Positions 35,038 through 45,107 of a stretch of 64,000 nucleotides of DNA are shown here, one piece after another (the stretch's first letter is position 1; every line of letters begins with the position of its first letter). The notes beneath the pieces are model-generated. The model was not told where the DNA came from. It saw only the letters and a program-made list of their open reading frames with translations, and did no database searches. Location of the stretch: NCBI GenBank assembly GCA_019459525.1, contig JAIBEY010000038.1, positions 1-64,000 on the forward strand, in the 5' to 3' direction. The DNA is from Prolixibacteraceae bacterium. GTDB taxonomy: Bacteria; Bacteroidota; Bacteroidia; Bacteroidales; Prolixibacteraceae. The position numbers were made by a program, and so were the translations under genes.

Positions 35038-37656
35038 ATGAATTCGAAGGAAATCAGGAAAGCGTTTCTCGACTTTTTTGCAAGCAAGGGGCACCAGATT
35101 GTAAGTTCGGCTCCTATGGTTGTAAAAAACGATCCGACATTGATGTTTACCAATGCCGGGATGAACCAGTTTAAGGATATTTTTCTGGGCAATCAGCCTG
35201 CCAAAAGTGTTCGTGTTGCCGATACTCAAAAATGTTTGAGGGTTTCGGGCAAGCACAACGATTTGGAAGAAGTGGGGCACGATACTTATCACCATACCAT
35301 GTTCGAAATGTTGGGCAACTGGTCGTTTGGCGATTATTTCAAGGAAGATGCCATCAATTGGGCCTGGGAATTGCTGCACGATGTGTTGAAAATCCCTGCT
35401 GACCGCATGTATGCTTCTGTTTTTGAAGGAAGTGCTGACGATAAACTGGAACGCGACGACGAAGCTTTTGATCTTTGGCGGAAATTCCTTCCGGCCGAAC
35501 ACATCATCAACGGAAGCAAAAAAGATAATTTCTGGGAAATGGGAGATACCGGACCCTGCGGACCGTGTTCCGAAATACATGTTGATTTGCGCGATGATGA
35601 TGAACGCGCGAAGATTCCCGGACAAAATCTGGTTAATAAAGACAACCCGCTTGTGGTAGAAATCTGGAACCTTGTATTTATTCAGTTTAACCGGAAAGCT
35701 GATGGCAAACTGGAAGAACTTCCGGATAAACACGTGGATACCGGAATGGGTTTTGAACGACTTTGTATGACTTTGCAAGGGAAAAAATCGAATTACGATA
35801 CCGACGTTTTCCAGAATACCATTGCTAAAATTGCCGAACTCAGCAATAAAAAATATGGCGATGATCCGAAGGCTGACATTGCCATGCGCGTAATTGCCGA
35901 CCATTTACGAGCCATTTCATTCTCGATTGCCGATGGGCAGTTGCCTTCGAACAACAAAGCCGGTTATGTCATCCGCCGGATTTTACGTCGTGCCGTTCGC
36001 TACGGATATACATTCCTCGGATTCAAGGAACCGTTTATCTGTAAACTGGTTGAGGTGCTGAAAGACAATATGGGCGATGCTTTCCCTGAGTTGGTTTCGC
36101 AACAGGGATTGATTGAAAAGGTAATTCATGAGGAAGAGGAATCATTCCTTCGCACGCTGGAAACAGGTATCCGACTACTCGATGAATTGGTTGCCAAAGC
36201 CAAAACTGCTGGTAAAACTGAAATCAGCGGCGAAAATATCTTTACCCTTTACGATACGTTTGGATTTCCATTCGACTTAACCAGCCTGATTTTGCGTGAA
36301 AAAGGCATGTCGGTTGACGAAGCTGGTTTCAATTCGGAAATGGAGAAGCAGAAAGAGCGTTCGCGTAATGCTGCGGCTCAGGAAACCGACGACTGGGTGG
36401 AACTAAAAAAAATTGAGCAGGTTGAATTCGTAGGTTACGACCAACTGGAAGCGGAAGTACATATTTCGCGCTACCGGAAAGTCACCCAGAAAAATAAGGA
36501 ATTTTACCATCTGGTTTTCGACAAAACTCCATTTTATGGGGAGTCCGGAGGTCAGGCCGGAGATTCTGGTTACATTGAATTTGACGGACAGAAAACGCCG
36601 ATTATTGATACCCAAAAAGAAAATAACCTCACGGTTCACATTGCGCTGAAACTTCCGGCCAATTCTGCCGCGGCTTTCAAAGCTGTTGTTGATGTGGAGA
36701 AGCGGAAGCTCACGATGAACAACCATACGGCAACGCACTTGCTCGATCATGCTTTGCGCGAAGTATTGGGAACTCATGTGGAACAGAAAGGCTCGCTGGT
36801 AAATAGCGAATACCTTCGTTTCGACTTTGCTCATTTCCAGAAAGTAACACGCGAAGAGTTGGATCAGATTCAGGTTCGTGTAAACGAATTGATTCGTGAA
36901 AACCTGGTTAAAGAAGAAAACCGTTCGGTTTCGTTCGACGAAGCTAAAACGATGGGGGCCATTGCACTTTTTGGTGAAAAATATGGTGATTTCGTTCGGG
37001 TAATCAAATTTGGAGAATCGGTTGAATTGTGCGGTGGAACCCACGTTCCGGCAACCGGACAAATCGGCTCATTCATTATTACTTCTGAAAGCGCGATTTC
37101 AGCCGGAGTTCGCCGTATTGAAGCGATTACAGCCGATCGTGCAGAAGAGTTTGTAAAGAAACACATGGACGAACTGGCTGAGGTAAAAGTCATGTTCAAC
37201 AATACCCAAAACCTGAAGAAATCGGTAGAGGATGTGCTGGCCCAAAATAGTCGTCTGCAAAAACAAATCGAAGAATTTGAGCGAAAAGCCGCTTCAGGAA
37301 TCAAGCAGGAATTAAAGAATAAAATTCAGGTTATTAATGGAGTTAACGTAATTGCCGAAGTGATTCAGTTAGATTCTGCACAGGCTGTGAAAGATTTGGC
37401 TTTCCAGTTAAAAGGTGAAGTGGAGAATCTGTTCCTCGCCTTGGGTTCTGCCATTGGCGGAAAACCATCGATAACCGTAATGATTGCTGAAAATCTGGTT
37501 GCCGAAAAAGGGTTGAATGCTGGCGCAGTTGTTCGCGAAGCTGCCAAAGAAATGCAGGGCGGCGGCGGCGGACAAGCGTTTTACGCAACGGCTGGTGGTA
37601 AAGATCTTTCAGGATTAGCTGCTGCTGTTGCAAAAGCAAAATCGTTTGTGAAGTAG
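35038..37656 (+). CDS. alaS: Alanyl-tRNA synthetase
   Basis: 872 residues, full length. The class II catalytic core opens with [20 protein letters not shown] and carries [15 protein letters not shown] (motif 2 region), [13 protein letters not shown], and GMGFERL of motif 3. The editing domain has the zinc ligands His563 and His567 in [11 protein letters not shown] and Cys665 in ELCGGTHV. The C-terminal Ala/Gly-rich domain ends with [14 protein letters not shown]. It charges tRNA-Ala and hydrolyses mis-charged Ser- and Gly-tRNA. It is transcribed from an interleaved divergent promoter with an unusually long leader of about 240 nt, and ends at a terminator at 37721-37765. Confidence 0.97.
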   Translation: MNSKEIRKAFLDFFASKGHQIVSSAPMVVKNDPTLMFTNAGMNQFKDIFLGNQPAKSVRVADTQKCLRVSGKHNDLEEVGHDTYHHTMFEMLGNWSFGDYFKEDAINWAWELLHDVLKIPADRMYASVFEGSADDKLERDDEAFDLWRKFLPAEHIINGSKKDNFWEMGDTGPCGPCSEIHVDLRDDDERAKIPGQNLVNKDNPLVVEIWNLVFIQFNRKADGKLEELPDKHVDTGMGFERLCMTLQGKKSNYDTDVFQNTIAKIAELSNKKYGDDPKADIAMRVIADHLRAISFSIADGQLPSNNKAGYVIRRILRRAVRYGYTFLGFKEPFICKLVEVLKDNMGDAFPELVSQQGLIEKVIHEEEESFLRTLETGIRLLDELVAKAKTAGKTEISGENIFTLYDTFGFPFDLTSLILREKGMSVDEAGFNSEMEKQKERSRNAAAQETDDWVELKKIEQVEFVGYDQLEAEVHISRYRKVTQKNKEFYHLVFDKTPFYGESGGQAGDSGYIEFDGQKTPIIDTQKENNLTVHIALKLPANSAAAFKAVVDVEKRKLTMNNHTATHLLDHALREVLGTHVEQKGSLVNSEYLRFDFAHFQKVTREELDQIQVRVNELIRENLVKEENRSVSFDEAKTMGAIALFGEKYGDFVRVIKFGESVELCGGTHVPATGQIGSFIITSESAISAGVRRIEAITADRAEEFVKKHMDELAEVKVMFNNTQNLKKSVEDVLAQNSRLQKQIEEFERKAASGIKQELKNKIQVINGVNVIAEVIQLDSAQAVKDLAFQLKGEVENLFLALGSAIGGKPSITVMIAENLVAEKGLNAGAVVREAAKEMQGGGGGQAFYATAGGKDLSGLAAAVAKAKSFVK

Positions 37657-37720
37657 TATAAAATAGAGCAGTTGAAGCCTGAAGTCAGAAGTGCATTTTG
37701 GGACTTGATGTAAATGATAG

Positions 37721-37765
37721 AAAGAGGATTTGGACGGGTTACCGTTCGAAATCCTCTTTTTTGTG
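37721..37765 (+). terminator. Rho-independent terminator of alaS
   Basis: AAAGAGGATTT (37721-37731) pairs with AAATCCTCTTT (37749-37759), with CGG/CCG pairing inside, followed by TTTTTTG. Confidence 0.85.
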
Positions 37766-37793
37766 TGATAAAATCTGGCTTGTGCATTTTTTG

Positions 37794-37801
37794 TAATTTT
37801 G
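37794..37801 (+). promoter_or_regulatory. -7 element of mtgA
   Basis: TAATTTTG, 22 nt before the mtgA ATG. The nearest TTG is at non-standard spacing. Confidence 0.4.
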
Positions 37802-37823
37802 CCTGATGTAAGCAATTCCTATT

Positions 37824-38531
37824 ATGAAACGATCAGGAAACAGTTTGGGCAAACGAATTTTTCGGGTTATCTGGAAAACGGCCGTATGGTTCATCGGATT
37901 ATCGGTCTTCTCCGTAGTTCTTTTTCGGTTTGTACCTGTGCCTGTAACTCCGCTGATGCTTATCCGTTGCGGGGAACAATTGTTCGATGGGAAGGAAATA
38001 ACACTGAAACACGACTGGGTTTCGATTGACGAAATTTCCAAAAACCTGCCATTAGCGGTGGTTTGCAGCGAAGATCAGAATTTTATGAACCATTCAGGAT
38101 TTGATATTGCTGCCATTGAACGTTCGGTTGAGGCCGCAAAACGGGGAGCAAAACGGGTGAAAGGAGCCAGTACCATTTCGCAGCAAACAGCCAAAAATAT
38201 ATTTCTGTGGCCGGGCCGAAGCTGGATACGCAAAGGCTTCGAGGTTTATTTTACTGTCCTGATTGAATTTGTTTGGAGTAAGGAACGCATCATGGAAGTT
38301 TATCTGAACAGCATCGAGATGGGAAATGGTATTTATGGCGCAGAAGCAGCAGCCCGGCATTATTGGAATATTACAGCTAAGAATCTTTCGCGCACCCAGG
38401 CAGCAGCCATTGCCGCCGTGTTGCCCAATCCACGAAAATACAGTGCTAATCCACCAGGCCCTTACGTGCAGAGCCGTATTGGTTGGATAGTAGGTCAGAT
38501 GGGGCAATGGGGAACATTGAAGTTCGAATAG
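37824..38531 (+). CDS. mtgA: Monofunctional peptidoglycan glycosyltransferase
   Basis: 235 residues of family GT51 without a transpeptidase domain. A signal anchor (VWFIGLSVFSVVLFRFV, about 21-37) precedes the lipid II polymerase domain. AVVCSEDQNFMNHSGFD carries catalytic Glu83, KGASTISQQTAKNIFLW is motif 2, and KERIMEVYLNSIEMGNGIYG contains the second conserved Glu, followed by EAAARHYWN. It extends glycan chains from lipid II at the outer face of the inner membrane. Length and motifs are typical of MtgA. Confidence 0.94.
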   Translation: MKRSGNSLGKRIFRVIWKTAVWFIGLSVFSVVLFRFVPVPVTPLMLIRCGEQLFDGKEITLKHDWVSIDEISKNLPLAVVCSEDQNFMNHSGFDIAAIERSVEAAKRGAKRVKGASTISQQTAKNIFLWPGRSWIRKGFEVYFTVLIEFVWSKERIMEVYLNSIEMGNGIYGAEAAARHYWNITAKNLSRTQAAAIAAVLPNPRKYSANPPGPYVQSRIGWIVGQMGQWGTLKFE

Positions 38532-38691
38532 TATTTTTATCTTTAAATCTGTTTTTTTTCTTAATAGTTGTAAAGTTTGGGGCAATGAATCAACCCAAAC
38601 CCAAACTATCTGTTATACTTCCATTGCAAAGCATAACAGTTGTTTTATGCCTGAAAATTGTATTTTTTAGTTCCAATTAAACCTGGTGATA

Positions 38692-41600
38692 ATGAAAAAA
38701 CTATTGAATTTCCTTTTCTCCTTCCCTTTTATGGGTTTCCTTTTGCTTATACTGGCTTTCTCAATGGCACTTGCCACTTTTGTCGAGAGTAGTTATGGAA
38801 CCGAAGCCGCCCAGGGATTAATCTATAAAGCCATTTGGTTCGAATTGATTCTGCTCTTGTTGGCGGTCAATTTAATGGTTAATTTTATTCGTCATCGAAT
38901 GTACACCCGGCAACGTATTGCTGTAGGGCTCTTCCATTTGTCGTTTATCATTATTCTGGTTGGAGCTGCCATAACCCGATACATTAGTTTTGAAGGGATT
39001 ATGCACATTCGCGAAGGACAGTCTTCCGATTTTATACTTTCGGCTGAGGATTATTTAACTGTGAAAAGTGAAAATCAAACGGTGAGTTCTACTGTCCTTC
39101 TTTCTGAACTCTCGTACAAAGATTTCAATGAGAAGATTACCATCGATGGCCGATCAGTCCGGATAAAATCGATAGGTTTTATTAAAAATGCGGTCAGGAA
39201 TGTGGTTGAAAACCCTGCCGGGACGGAAATGATAGACTTTGTGATCTCACAGGGGCAGGGACGCGAGAATTTCGTTTTTGCGAAAGGCGATAAAATCAAT
39301 TTAGGAAATGTGTTGGTTGGTTACGAATTGCCGGGCGCCAATTTTCAGTTTTTTAGCCGTGGCAGCGATTTGTTTCTGGTTTCCGATCGCCAAATCGAGA
39401 TTCGTTCGATGACGGGTGGCGAACCTCAGATCGTAGCACCCAACGATACGATTGCTGTGGAAACCATGCAGTTGTATTCCTTCGACGGATTCATGCTTTT
39501 GGTGAAGAATTTTTATGAACATGCTTCGATGAGCGTGGCGCAGGACGCTTCAGGAAATGCTTCGCAGGATGCTGTGGTGCTTGAAGTAACTGATGGTACA
39601 AACCGGCAGATTGTAAATGTGATGGGGCGCCACGGGCAGAAAGGTGAGCCAATTGCCGCCAAAGTTGGAAATGCCGCCTTGGAATTTACCTATGGCGCCG
39701 AACCTATTTATTTGCCTTTTGCGTTGCAATTAACCGATTTCCAGATGGAAAAATATCCGGGATCCGAAAGCCCTTCGTCGTTTGCGAGCGAGTTGATTTT
39801 AAATGACCGGGAGCGGAATGTTTCACGGAACGTTCGGGTTTTTATGAATAACACACTTAATTACCGGGGATATAAATTCTTTCAGTCGTCGTACGACCAG
39901 GACGAAAGGGGCACTGTACTTTCTGTAAATGCCGATCAACTTGGAACCGGTGTCACTTACATCGGGTATTTGCTTTTGGCCGTGGGAATGATTTGGGCGT
40001 TGATCAGCAAAAACTCGTATTTCCAATTGCAGGTTCGTCGTTTAAAGCAGTATTCCAAACCGGTTGCAATGGTTGTTTTTGCTTTGCTGGCCTTAAATAC
40101 GGGTTCTGCCTCGGCAAATAGTTCCGAGATTGCAGGCATCCCAAAGATTGATCAATCCATAATCGACGATTTTTCCAAATTGTGGATTCAGGGGCCCGAT
40201 GGCCGGATTGAACCCGCAGCAACACTTACCTCGGAGCTACTCCGGAAAGTGAGTCGCAAATCGGATTTCTACGGACGTTCAGCCGAAGAGGTGGTGCTTG
40301 GTTTGTATTTGTATCCGGAGCTTTGGCGGAATGTATCACTGGTAAAAGTATCGAACGATCAGATCAAGGGAGAATTGGGCGTAACCGAATCACGCATCCC
40401 GTTGACTGCTTTTTTTGACCAAAACGGAAACTATAAACTGATTGAAAAGGTAAAGGCAGCCTTTAACAAGATGCCTGCCTTCCGGAACGTGTATGAAAAG
40501 GAACTCATCAATATAGACGAGCGTGTGAATATCTGCTTCATGATCATCAATGGCGACATGTTTTCGCTGTTTCCGGGACCATCAAAAGAAAACAAATGGT
40601 TTGCTGTCGGGAGTCAGCCCGTAGGTGTTGACTCAGCGGATTCGCTGTTTATTAACCGCGGGTTTCAGTTGTTTAAAGAATCATTAAGCGGAAAGGGCGA
40701 TGTCAATGGTCGTCAGATTCTGGCCAGCATTGCAGCTTATCAGGCCAAATTTGGGGCCAGTTACCTGCCAACCGAAACCAAAAAGAACGTTGAGATATTT
40801 TACAACTCGGTGAATCCGTTTAAACGGGTATTCCCATTCTATCTGCTTGTTGGATTTGCATTACTTTCGGTGTTATTTGTCAATATTTTCAGGCATAAAA
40901 CGATGGGTAAAAAAGTCCGCATCGTCTTTATAAGCCTTATCACTGTTGGATTTTTATTTCACACGGCCGGATTGGCATTGCGCTGGTACATTTCGGGACA
41001 CGCGCCATGGTCGAATGGGTACGAATCAATGGTTTATGTGGCCTGGGCTTCGATGTTAGCGGGTCTTATTTTTGGCCGGAAATATCCTATGGTGATTGGA
41101 ACTGCTGCCATGCTTGCCGGGATTACGTTATTTGTTGCCCATCTCAACTGGATGAATCCTGAAATCACACACCTGGTTCCGGTACTGAATTCGTACTGGC
41201 TGATGATTCATGTGGCCATTATTACCGCCAGTTATGGTTTTATAGGGATGAGTGCCTTTATAGGCTTACTGGTTTTGGTGCTTTATTGTATCAGCAATGC
41301 GCAGAACAGTAAAAATGTAAAAAATCTGGTGCTTCAGCTCACGGCCATTAGCGAAATGTCGGTGACTGTTGGTTTGTATTTGCTCACGATCGGAACATTC
41401 CTCGGAGGTGTTTGGGCCAACGAAAGCTGGGGCAGATACTGGGGCTGGGATGCCAAAGAAACCTGGGCGCTGATTACCGTTGTGATTTATTCGTTTATTG
41501 CGCACATGCGGCTTATCCCTTCGCTCAGGGGCATTTACAATTACACTATTGCATCGGTGCTTGGTTTTGCCTCGGTGCTGATGACTTATTTTGGCGTTAA

Positions 41601-41742
41601 TTATTACCTCAGCGGATTACATTCATACGGACGTGGTTCTGTGGATTCTGTTCATTGGTCGGTATTTGTTATCATTGCGGTAATTGCCGGGCTGATGTTA
41701 ATTTCAAATTTCAAACAAAAGAATCTGGAATTTGAAAATTGA
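38692..41742 (+). CDS. ccsBA: Cytochrome c biogenesis fusion protein CcsB-CcsA (ResB-ResC)
   Basis: 1016 residues joining the two System II haem-handling proteins. The N-terminal half is ResB/CcsB-like, with membrane helices near residues 10-30, 50-65 and 80-100 and a large periplasmic domain. The C-terminal half is ResC/CcsA-like with many helices and the tryptophan-rich haem motif WGRYWGWDAKETWALI around residues 913-928, followed by a conserved His in SFIAHMRL. It exports haem and ligates it to CxxCH apocytochromes, so it would mature the c-type lipoproteins at 58.0-59.6 kb. ATG at 38692 is preferred to the GTG two codons earlier. Confidence 0.92.
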   Translation: MKKLLNFLFSFPFMGFLLLILAFSMALATFVESSYGTEAAQGLIYKAIWFELILLLLAVNLMVNFIRHRMYTRQRIAVGLFHLSFIIILVGAAITRYISFEGIMHIREGQSSDFILSAEDYLTVKSENQTVSSTVLLSELSYKDFNEKITIDGRSVRIKSIGFIKNAVRNVVENPAGTEMIDFVISQGQGRENFVFAKGDKINLGNVLVGYELPGANFQFFSRGSDLFLVSDRQIEIRSMTGGEPQIVAPNDTIAVETMQLYSFDGFMLLVKNFYEHASMSVAQDASGNASQDAVVLEVTDGTNRQIVNVMGRHGQKGEPIAAKVGNAALEFTYGAEPIYLPFALQLTDFQMEKYPGSESPSSFASELILNDRERNVSRNVRVFMNNTLNYRGYKFFQSSYDQDERGTVLSVNADQLGTGVTYIGYLLLAVGMIWALISKNSYFQLQVRRLKQYSKPVAMVVFALLALNTGSASANSSEIAGIPKIDQSIIDDFSKLWIQGPDGRIEPAATLTSELLRKVSRKSDFYGRSAEEVVLGLYLYPELWRNVSLVKVSNDQIKGELGVTESRIPLTAFFDQNGNYKLIEKVKAAFNKMPAFRNVYEKELINIDERVNICFMIINGDMFSLFPGPSKENKWFAVGSQPVGVDSADSLFINRGFQLFKESLSGKGDVNGRQILASIAAYQAKFGASYLPTETKKNVEIFYNSVNPFKRVFPFYLLVGFALLSVLFVNIFRHKTMGKKVRIVFISLITVGFLFHTAGLALRWYISGHAPWSNGYESMVYVAWASMLAGLIFGRKYPMVIGTAAMLAGITLFVAHLNWMNPEITHLVPVLNSYWLMIHVAIITASYGFIGMSAFIGLLVLVLYCISNAQNSKNVKNLVLQLTAISEMSVTVGLYLLTIGTFLGGVWANESWGRYWGWDAKETWALITVVIYSFIAHMRLIPSLRGIYNYTIASVLGFASVLMTYFGVNYYLSGLHSYGRGSVDSVHWSVFVIIAVIAGLMLISNFKQKNLEFEN

Positions 41743-41933
41743 GCATATGTCAGAAACTCAGTGTCTGGGATAGTTTCGAAAATGTTGTTTTCAATTTGCT
41801 GATATTCAATACTTCGTACGGCCAAAGTCGTTTTAGGTATGGAATATCGGCAAATTTTGATTTTTCGATTTCCTTCCAAAAGTTAAAATAGTTTTATATT
41901 TAGACGCTTGTTAAATAACTAAATGATAAAACT

Positions 41934-43799
41934 ATGGCAATTGAGGTGAGAAGAACCTTCGATATTTTAGCTAAATGTCTTCAGGAATTTCCACGGAAAG
42001 ATGCACTGGGTGGGAAAGACAACAAGGACTGGTACGTTTACAGTACAGCCGAATACGTTGAAAAATCGCATCAGTTTGCGATGGGATTAATGGCTCTGGG
42101 CCTGAAAAAGGGTGATAAAGTAGCCACTGTAACAACCAACCGCCCCGAGTGGAACTTTGCCGATATGGGCCTGGCCATGACCGGAATGGTTCACGTCCCC
42201 ATTTATCCAACAATTAGCGACGAAGAGTATAGTTATATCCTTGAACATGCCGAAATCCATATTTTACTGGTTGGCGACCGTAAATTGTACGAAAAACTAA
42301 GTCCGATTGCCGCACGCCTACCCAAAATTCCACACATTTATACTTTCGAGGAGGTCGATGGAGCTCAGAATTTTGACGAAATCCTCGAATTGGGTAAAGC
42401 CCACGCAGCAGAGCTGAAAGATGAACTGGAACAGATTAAAATGGATGTTGATCCGGAAGACCTGGCCACGATCATATACACTTCAGGAACTACCGGAGTA
42501 CCCAAAGGCGTGATGCTGACACACACCAACCTGGTATCGAACTTTGTGGCCCACTCGAAAATGCACAACCTGGGGATTGACCACCGCGTAATTAGTTTTT
42601 TGCCGCTTTGTCATGTGTACGAACGCAGCGTAAATTACCATTTTCAGTACAAGGGTATGGGTGTTTATTACGTTGGAAACCTGGGACAGATCGTGTCGGC
42701 CATCAAAGAAATTAAACCCCATATGTTTAATTCGGTTCCTCGTTTGCTCGAAAGGGTTTACGATGGATTTGTGTCGAAAGGCAAGGAACTGAAGGGACTG
42801 AAAAAGGTCATTTATTTTTGGGCAATAAGCCTTACCCGTCATTTCGAATACAACAAAAAGTATAACTTTTTTCTGAAAGTCAGGATTAAACTGGCCGACA
42901 AGCTCATTTATTCCAAATGGCGCGAGGCGCTTGGAGGCAATATTGTTTACGTTGTTTCTGGAGGGGCAGCGCTCCAGCCGCGGATTGCCCGCGTTTTGGG
43001 GATGGCCGGAATGCTCAACCTTGAAGGTTACGGACTGACTGAAACATCGCCTGTAATTGCTGTAAATAATCCAAACACGAAAGCCATGAAGGTGGGAACC
43101 GTTGGAGAGGTTCTGCCCAACGTTCAACTTAAATTTGGCGACGATGGCGAAATTTTGGTAAAAGGGCCTAGTGTAATGAAAGGTTATTACAAAGCTCCTG
43201 AATTAACTGCCGAGGTGATTGATGAAGATGGCTGGTTTCATACCGGCGATATCGGTATCCTGGAGGAAGGTAAATACCTGAAAATTACCGACCGAAAAAA
43301 GGAAATGTTCAAGCTGTCGGGAGGTAAATACATTGCTCCGCAAATGATTGAGAATAAGATGAAAGCTTCATTTTTCATCGAACAGGTGATGGTGATTGGC
43401 GCCAGCGAAAAATTTGCCAGTGCACTCATTTCTCCCAATTTTGGCTACTTGCACGACTGGTGCAGCCAACGAAAAATCGTTTTTCAGGACAACGAGGATT
43501 TAATTCAAAAAACTGAAGTATTAGCCCAGTTGCAAAAAGAAGTGGCTGCGATAAACAAAACCCTGGGCGAACACGAAGAAATCAAACGGTTCCGTTTGGT
43601 GAGCGACGAATGGACTCCGCAAAGCGGCGAACTGTCGCCAACCTTAAAGTTGAAACGAAATTATGTGGCAACCAAATACAAATCGATTATCGACGAAATT
43701 TATTCGGTCTCAAAAAATCAACCTGGAGGAAGGTTTCGACTGCCCAAAATCAACCTGAATTTCGATATCAATGAGTTTATTAAAAGGCTGAAGCTGTAA
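41934..43799 (+). CDS. Long-chain fatty acid--CoA ligase
   Basis: 621 residues of the AMP-forming acyl-CoA synthetase family. The ATP-binding P-loop IYTSGTTGVPKGV is at 181-193. LEGYGLTETSPVIAVNNP, GWFHTGDIGILEEGKYLKI and DRKKEMFKLSGGKYIAPQMIE give the remaining A-motifs, and the long insertion and length place it with long-chain (FAA/FadD15-like) rather than acetyl-CoA enzymes. It activates free fatty acids for lipid synthesis or breakdown. The PAP2-type phosphatase gene follows after 14 bp, so the two may be co-transcribed and both concern lipid metabolism. Confidence 0.92.
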   Translation: MAIEVRRTFDILAKCLQEFPRKDALGGKDNKDWYVYSTAEYVEKSHQFAMGLMALGLKKGDKVATVTTNRPEWNFADMGLAMTGMVHVPIYPTISDEEYSYILEHAEIHILLVGDRKLYEKLSPIAARLPKIPHIYTFEEVDGAQNFDEILELGKAHAAELKDELEQIKMDVDPEDLATIIYTSGTTGVPKGVMLTHTNLVSNFVAHSKMHNLGIDHRVISFLPLCHVYERSVNYHFQYKGMGVYYVGNLGQIVSAIKEIKPHMFNSVPRLLERVYDGFVSKGKELKGLKKVIYFWAISLTRHFEYNKKYNFFLKVRIKLADKLIYSKWREALGGNIVYVVSGGAALQPRIARVLGMAGMLNLEGYGLTETSPVIAVNNPNTKAMKVGTVGEVLPNVQLKFGDDGEILVKGPSVMKGYYKAPELTAEVIDEDGWFHTGDIGILEEGKYLKITDRKKEMFKLSGGKYIAPQMIENKMKASFFIEQVMVIGASEKFASALISPNFGYLHDWCSQRKIVFQDNEDLIQKTEVLAQLQKEVAAINKTLGEHEEIKRFRLVSDEWTPQSGELSPTLKLKRNYVATKYKSIIDEIYSVSKNQPGGRFRLPKINLNFDINEFIKRLKL

Positions 43800-43813
43800 G
43801 TCTATCGGATTGT

Positions 43814-44575
43814 ATGATGAATTGTAGATTACCACTTATTTTATTAGTTATTCTGAGTTTTCAAACTGTTGTCCGCGGACAGGAATCTGTAGCCGATACC
43901 ACAAAATCTATTCGTCTTTCGGTGGCCAAACTGAAACCGCTGATTATACCAGGTATATTAATGGGCTATGGTTTTGCCGGCATCGAAAATCATTACCTCC
44001 AGTCATTCGACCGGGAAGTAAAAGAAGAAGTGAATGAGCATATCGACGAAAATGCAACGATTGACGATTTTTTGCAGTACACACCATTTCTTTCAGTTTA
44101 CGCTTTAAATGCTGCCGGAGTTAAAGGGAAGCATAATTTTAGAGACCGAACAGTAATATTAGCATCCTCATATCTTATGATGTCTGTTTCTGTTAGTAGT
44201 ATAAAGTCAATTGCTAAAGTTGAGCGCCCTGATAAAAGTTCAAACAATTCTTTTCCATCCGGGCATACGGCAACGGCATTCATGGGAGCCGAGTTCCTGT
44301 ATCAGGAATATAAAGATGTGTCCATCTGGTATGGAATTGCTGGTTATGCTGTTGCTTCCGGAACCGGATTTTACCGCATTTATAACAACCGACATTGGGT
44401 AACCGATGTTGCTGCCGGTGCCGGAATTGGCATTTTGAGTACAAAAATTGCTTACTGGATTAATCCGTATATCACGAATAAATTATTCAAAAAACGGGAC
44501 AAGACCTCCGGGGCAATTCTTTATCCGTATTACAATGGAGAACAGGTTGGGCTTGGAATTGCACTGAATCTTTGA
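43814..44575 (+). CDS. PAP2-family phosphatase (phosphatidic acid / undecaprenyl diphosphate type)
   Basis: 253 residues with a signal sequence (LPLILLVILSFQTVVRGQ). The three-part acid-phosphatase signature is complete: SIAKVERPDKSSNN (KxxxxxxRP-like), FPSGHTATAFMGAEF (PSGH), and YRIYNNRHWVTDVAAGAG (SRxxxxxHxxxD-like). These residues face the periplasm in membrane-bound members. It could dephosphorylate phosphatidic acid, lipid A or polyprenyl diphosphates, and the family motif does not separate these. Two in-frame ATGs occur at 43814 and 43817, and either could start the protein. Confidence 0.87.
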   Translation: MMNCRLPLILLVILSFQTVVRGQESVADTTKSIRLSVAKLKPLIIPGILMGYGFAGIENHYLQSFDREVKEEVNEHIDENATIDDFLQYTPFLSVYALNAAGVKGKHNFRDRTVILASSYLMMSVSVSSIKSIAKVERPDKSSNNSFPSGHTATAFMGAEFLYQEYKDVSIWYGIAGYAVASGTGFYRIYNNRHWVTDVAAGAGIGILSTKIAYWINPYITNKLFKKRDKTSGAILYPYYNGEQVGLGIALNL

Positions 44576-44652
44576 TTTGTTTTAAATCGATCGATAAAAC
44601 CATCATAAATTTTTTCCGGTGTCTGTATTAAAATCCTTATAATCATTACGAA

Positions 44653-45030
44653 ATGAACCCAATTGCACCAACCAACACCGACGAGTATATCGCAGGTTTT
44701 CCGGGCGATATACAACTGATTTTGAATCAAGTCAGGGCAACCATTCAACAAGCCGCGCCGGATGCCGAAGAATCCATCGCCTACGGAATGCCTGCGTATA
44801 AACTAAAGGGCAAGCCGCTGGTCTATTTCGCCGGATTTAAAAACCACATTGGCTTTTATGCCACTCCCTCCGGACATTCCGAATTCGCGAAGGAACTATC
44901 CAAATACAAGCAGGGAAAAGGCTCGGTCCAGTTTCCGCTCAACCAGCCCATACCGTATGATTTGATTGCCCAAATTGTTGAGTTTCGTGTTGTTGAGAAT
45001 CTGGAGAAGGTAAAAACGAAGAAGAAATAA
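44653..45030 (+). CDS. DUF1801 (YdhG-like) protein
   Basis: 125 residues of the DUF1801 family: YIAGFPGDIQLILNQVRATI, DAEESIAYGMPAYKLKGKPLVYFAGFKNHIGFY, and PIPYDLIAQIVEFRVVENL. The fold resembles CyaY/YdhG. Members are small cytosolic proteins without established function. A Lys-rich end (KVKTKKK) follows. Transcription ends at the inverted repeat at 45041-45083, shared with the convergent helicase gene. It is 77 bp from the PAP2 gene and may be an independent unit. Confidence 0.88.
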   Translation: MNPIAPTNTDEYIAGFPGDIQLILNQVRATIQQAAPDAEESIAYGMPAYKLKGKPLVYFAGFKNHIGFYATPSGHSEFAKELSKYKQGKGSVQFPLNQPIPYDLIAQIVEFRVVENLEKVKTKKK

Positions 45031-45040
45031 GTAAAAACAA

Positions 45041-45083
45041 AAATTCCAGGTTTCAAGCTGAATCAACCTGGAACCTGGAATTT
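45041..45083. terminator. Bidirectional terminator-like inverted repeat
   Basis: AAATTCCAGGTT (45041-45052) pairs perfectly with AACCTGGAATTT (45072-45083). It sits between the convergent DUF1801 and helicase genes. Confidence 0.7.
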
Positions 45084-45107
45084 GTAATCCGGAACTATCT
45101 CGTGTGT

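Noticed and set aside
34783-35904. 373-residue minus-strand open frame across the start of alaS
   Set aside because: It lies opposite the highly conserved alaS core and its translation has no family resemblance or signal; it is a shadow of codon bias.
36403-37062. 219-residue minus-strand frame inside alaS
   Set aside because: It is antisense to the editing domain, and its translation is Phe- and Asn-rich with no coherent domain.
38094-38585. 163-residue minus-strand frame opposite mtgA
   Set aside because: The mtgA motifs are complete on the plus strand, and the antisense product shows no family.
42483-43127. 214-residue minus-strand frame inside the acyl-CoA ligase gene
   Set aside because: It is antisense to conserved A-motifs, with no promoter or recognisable domain.
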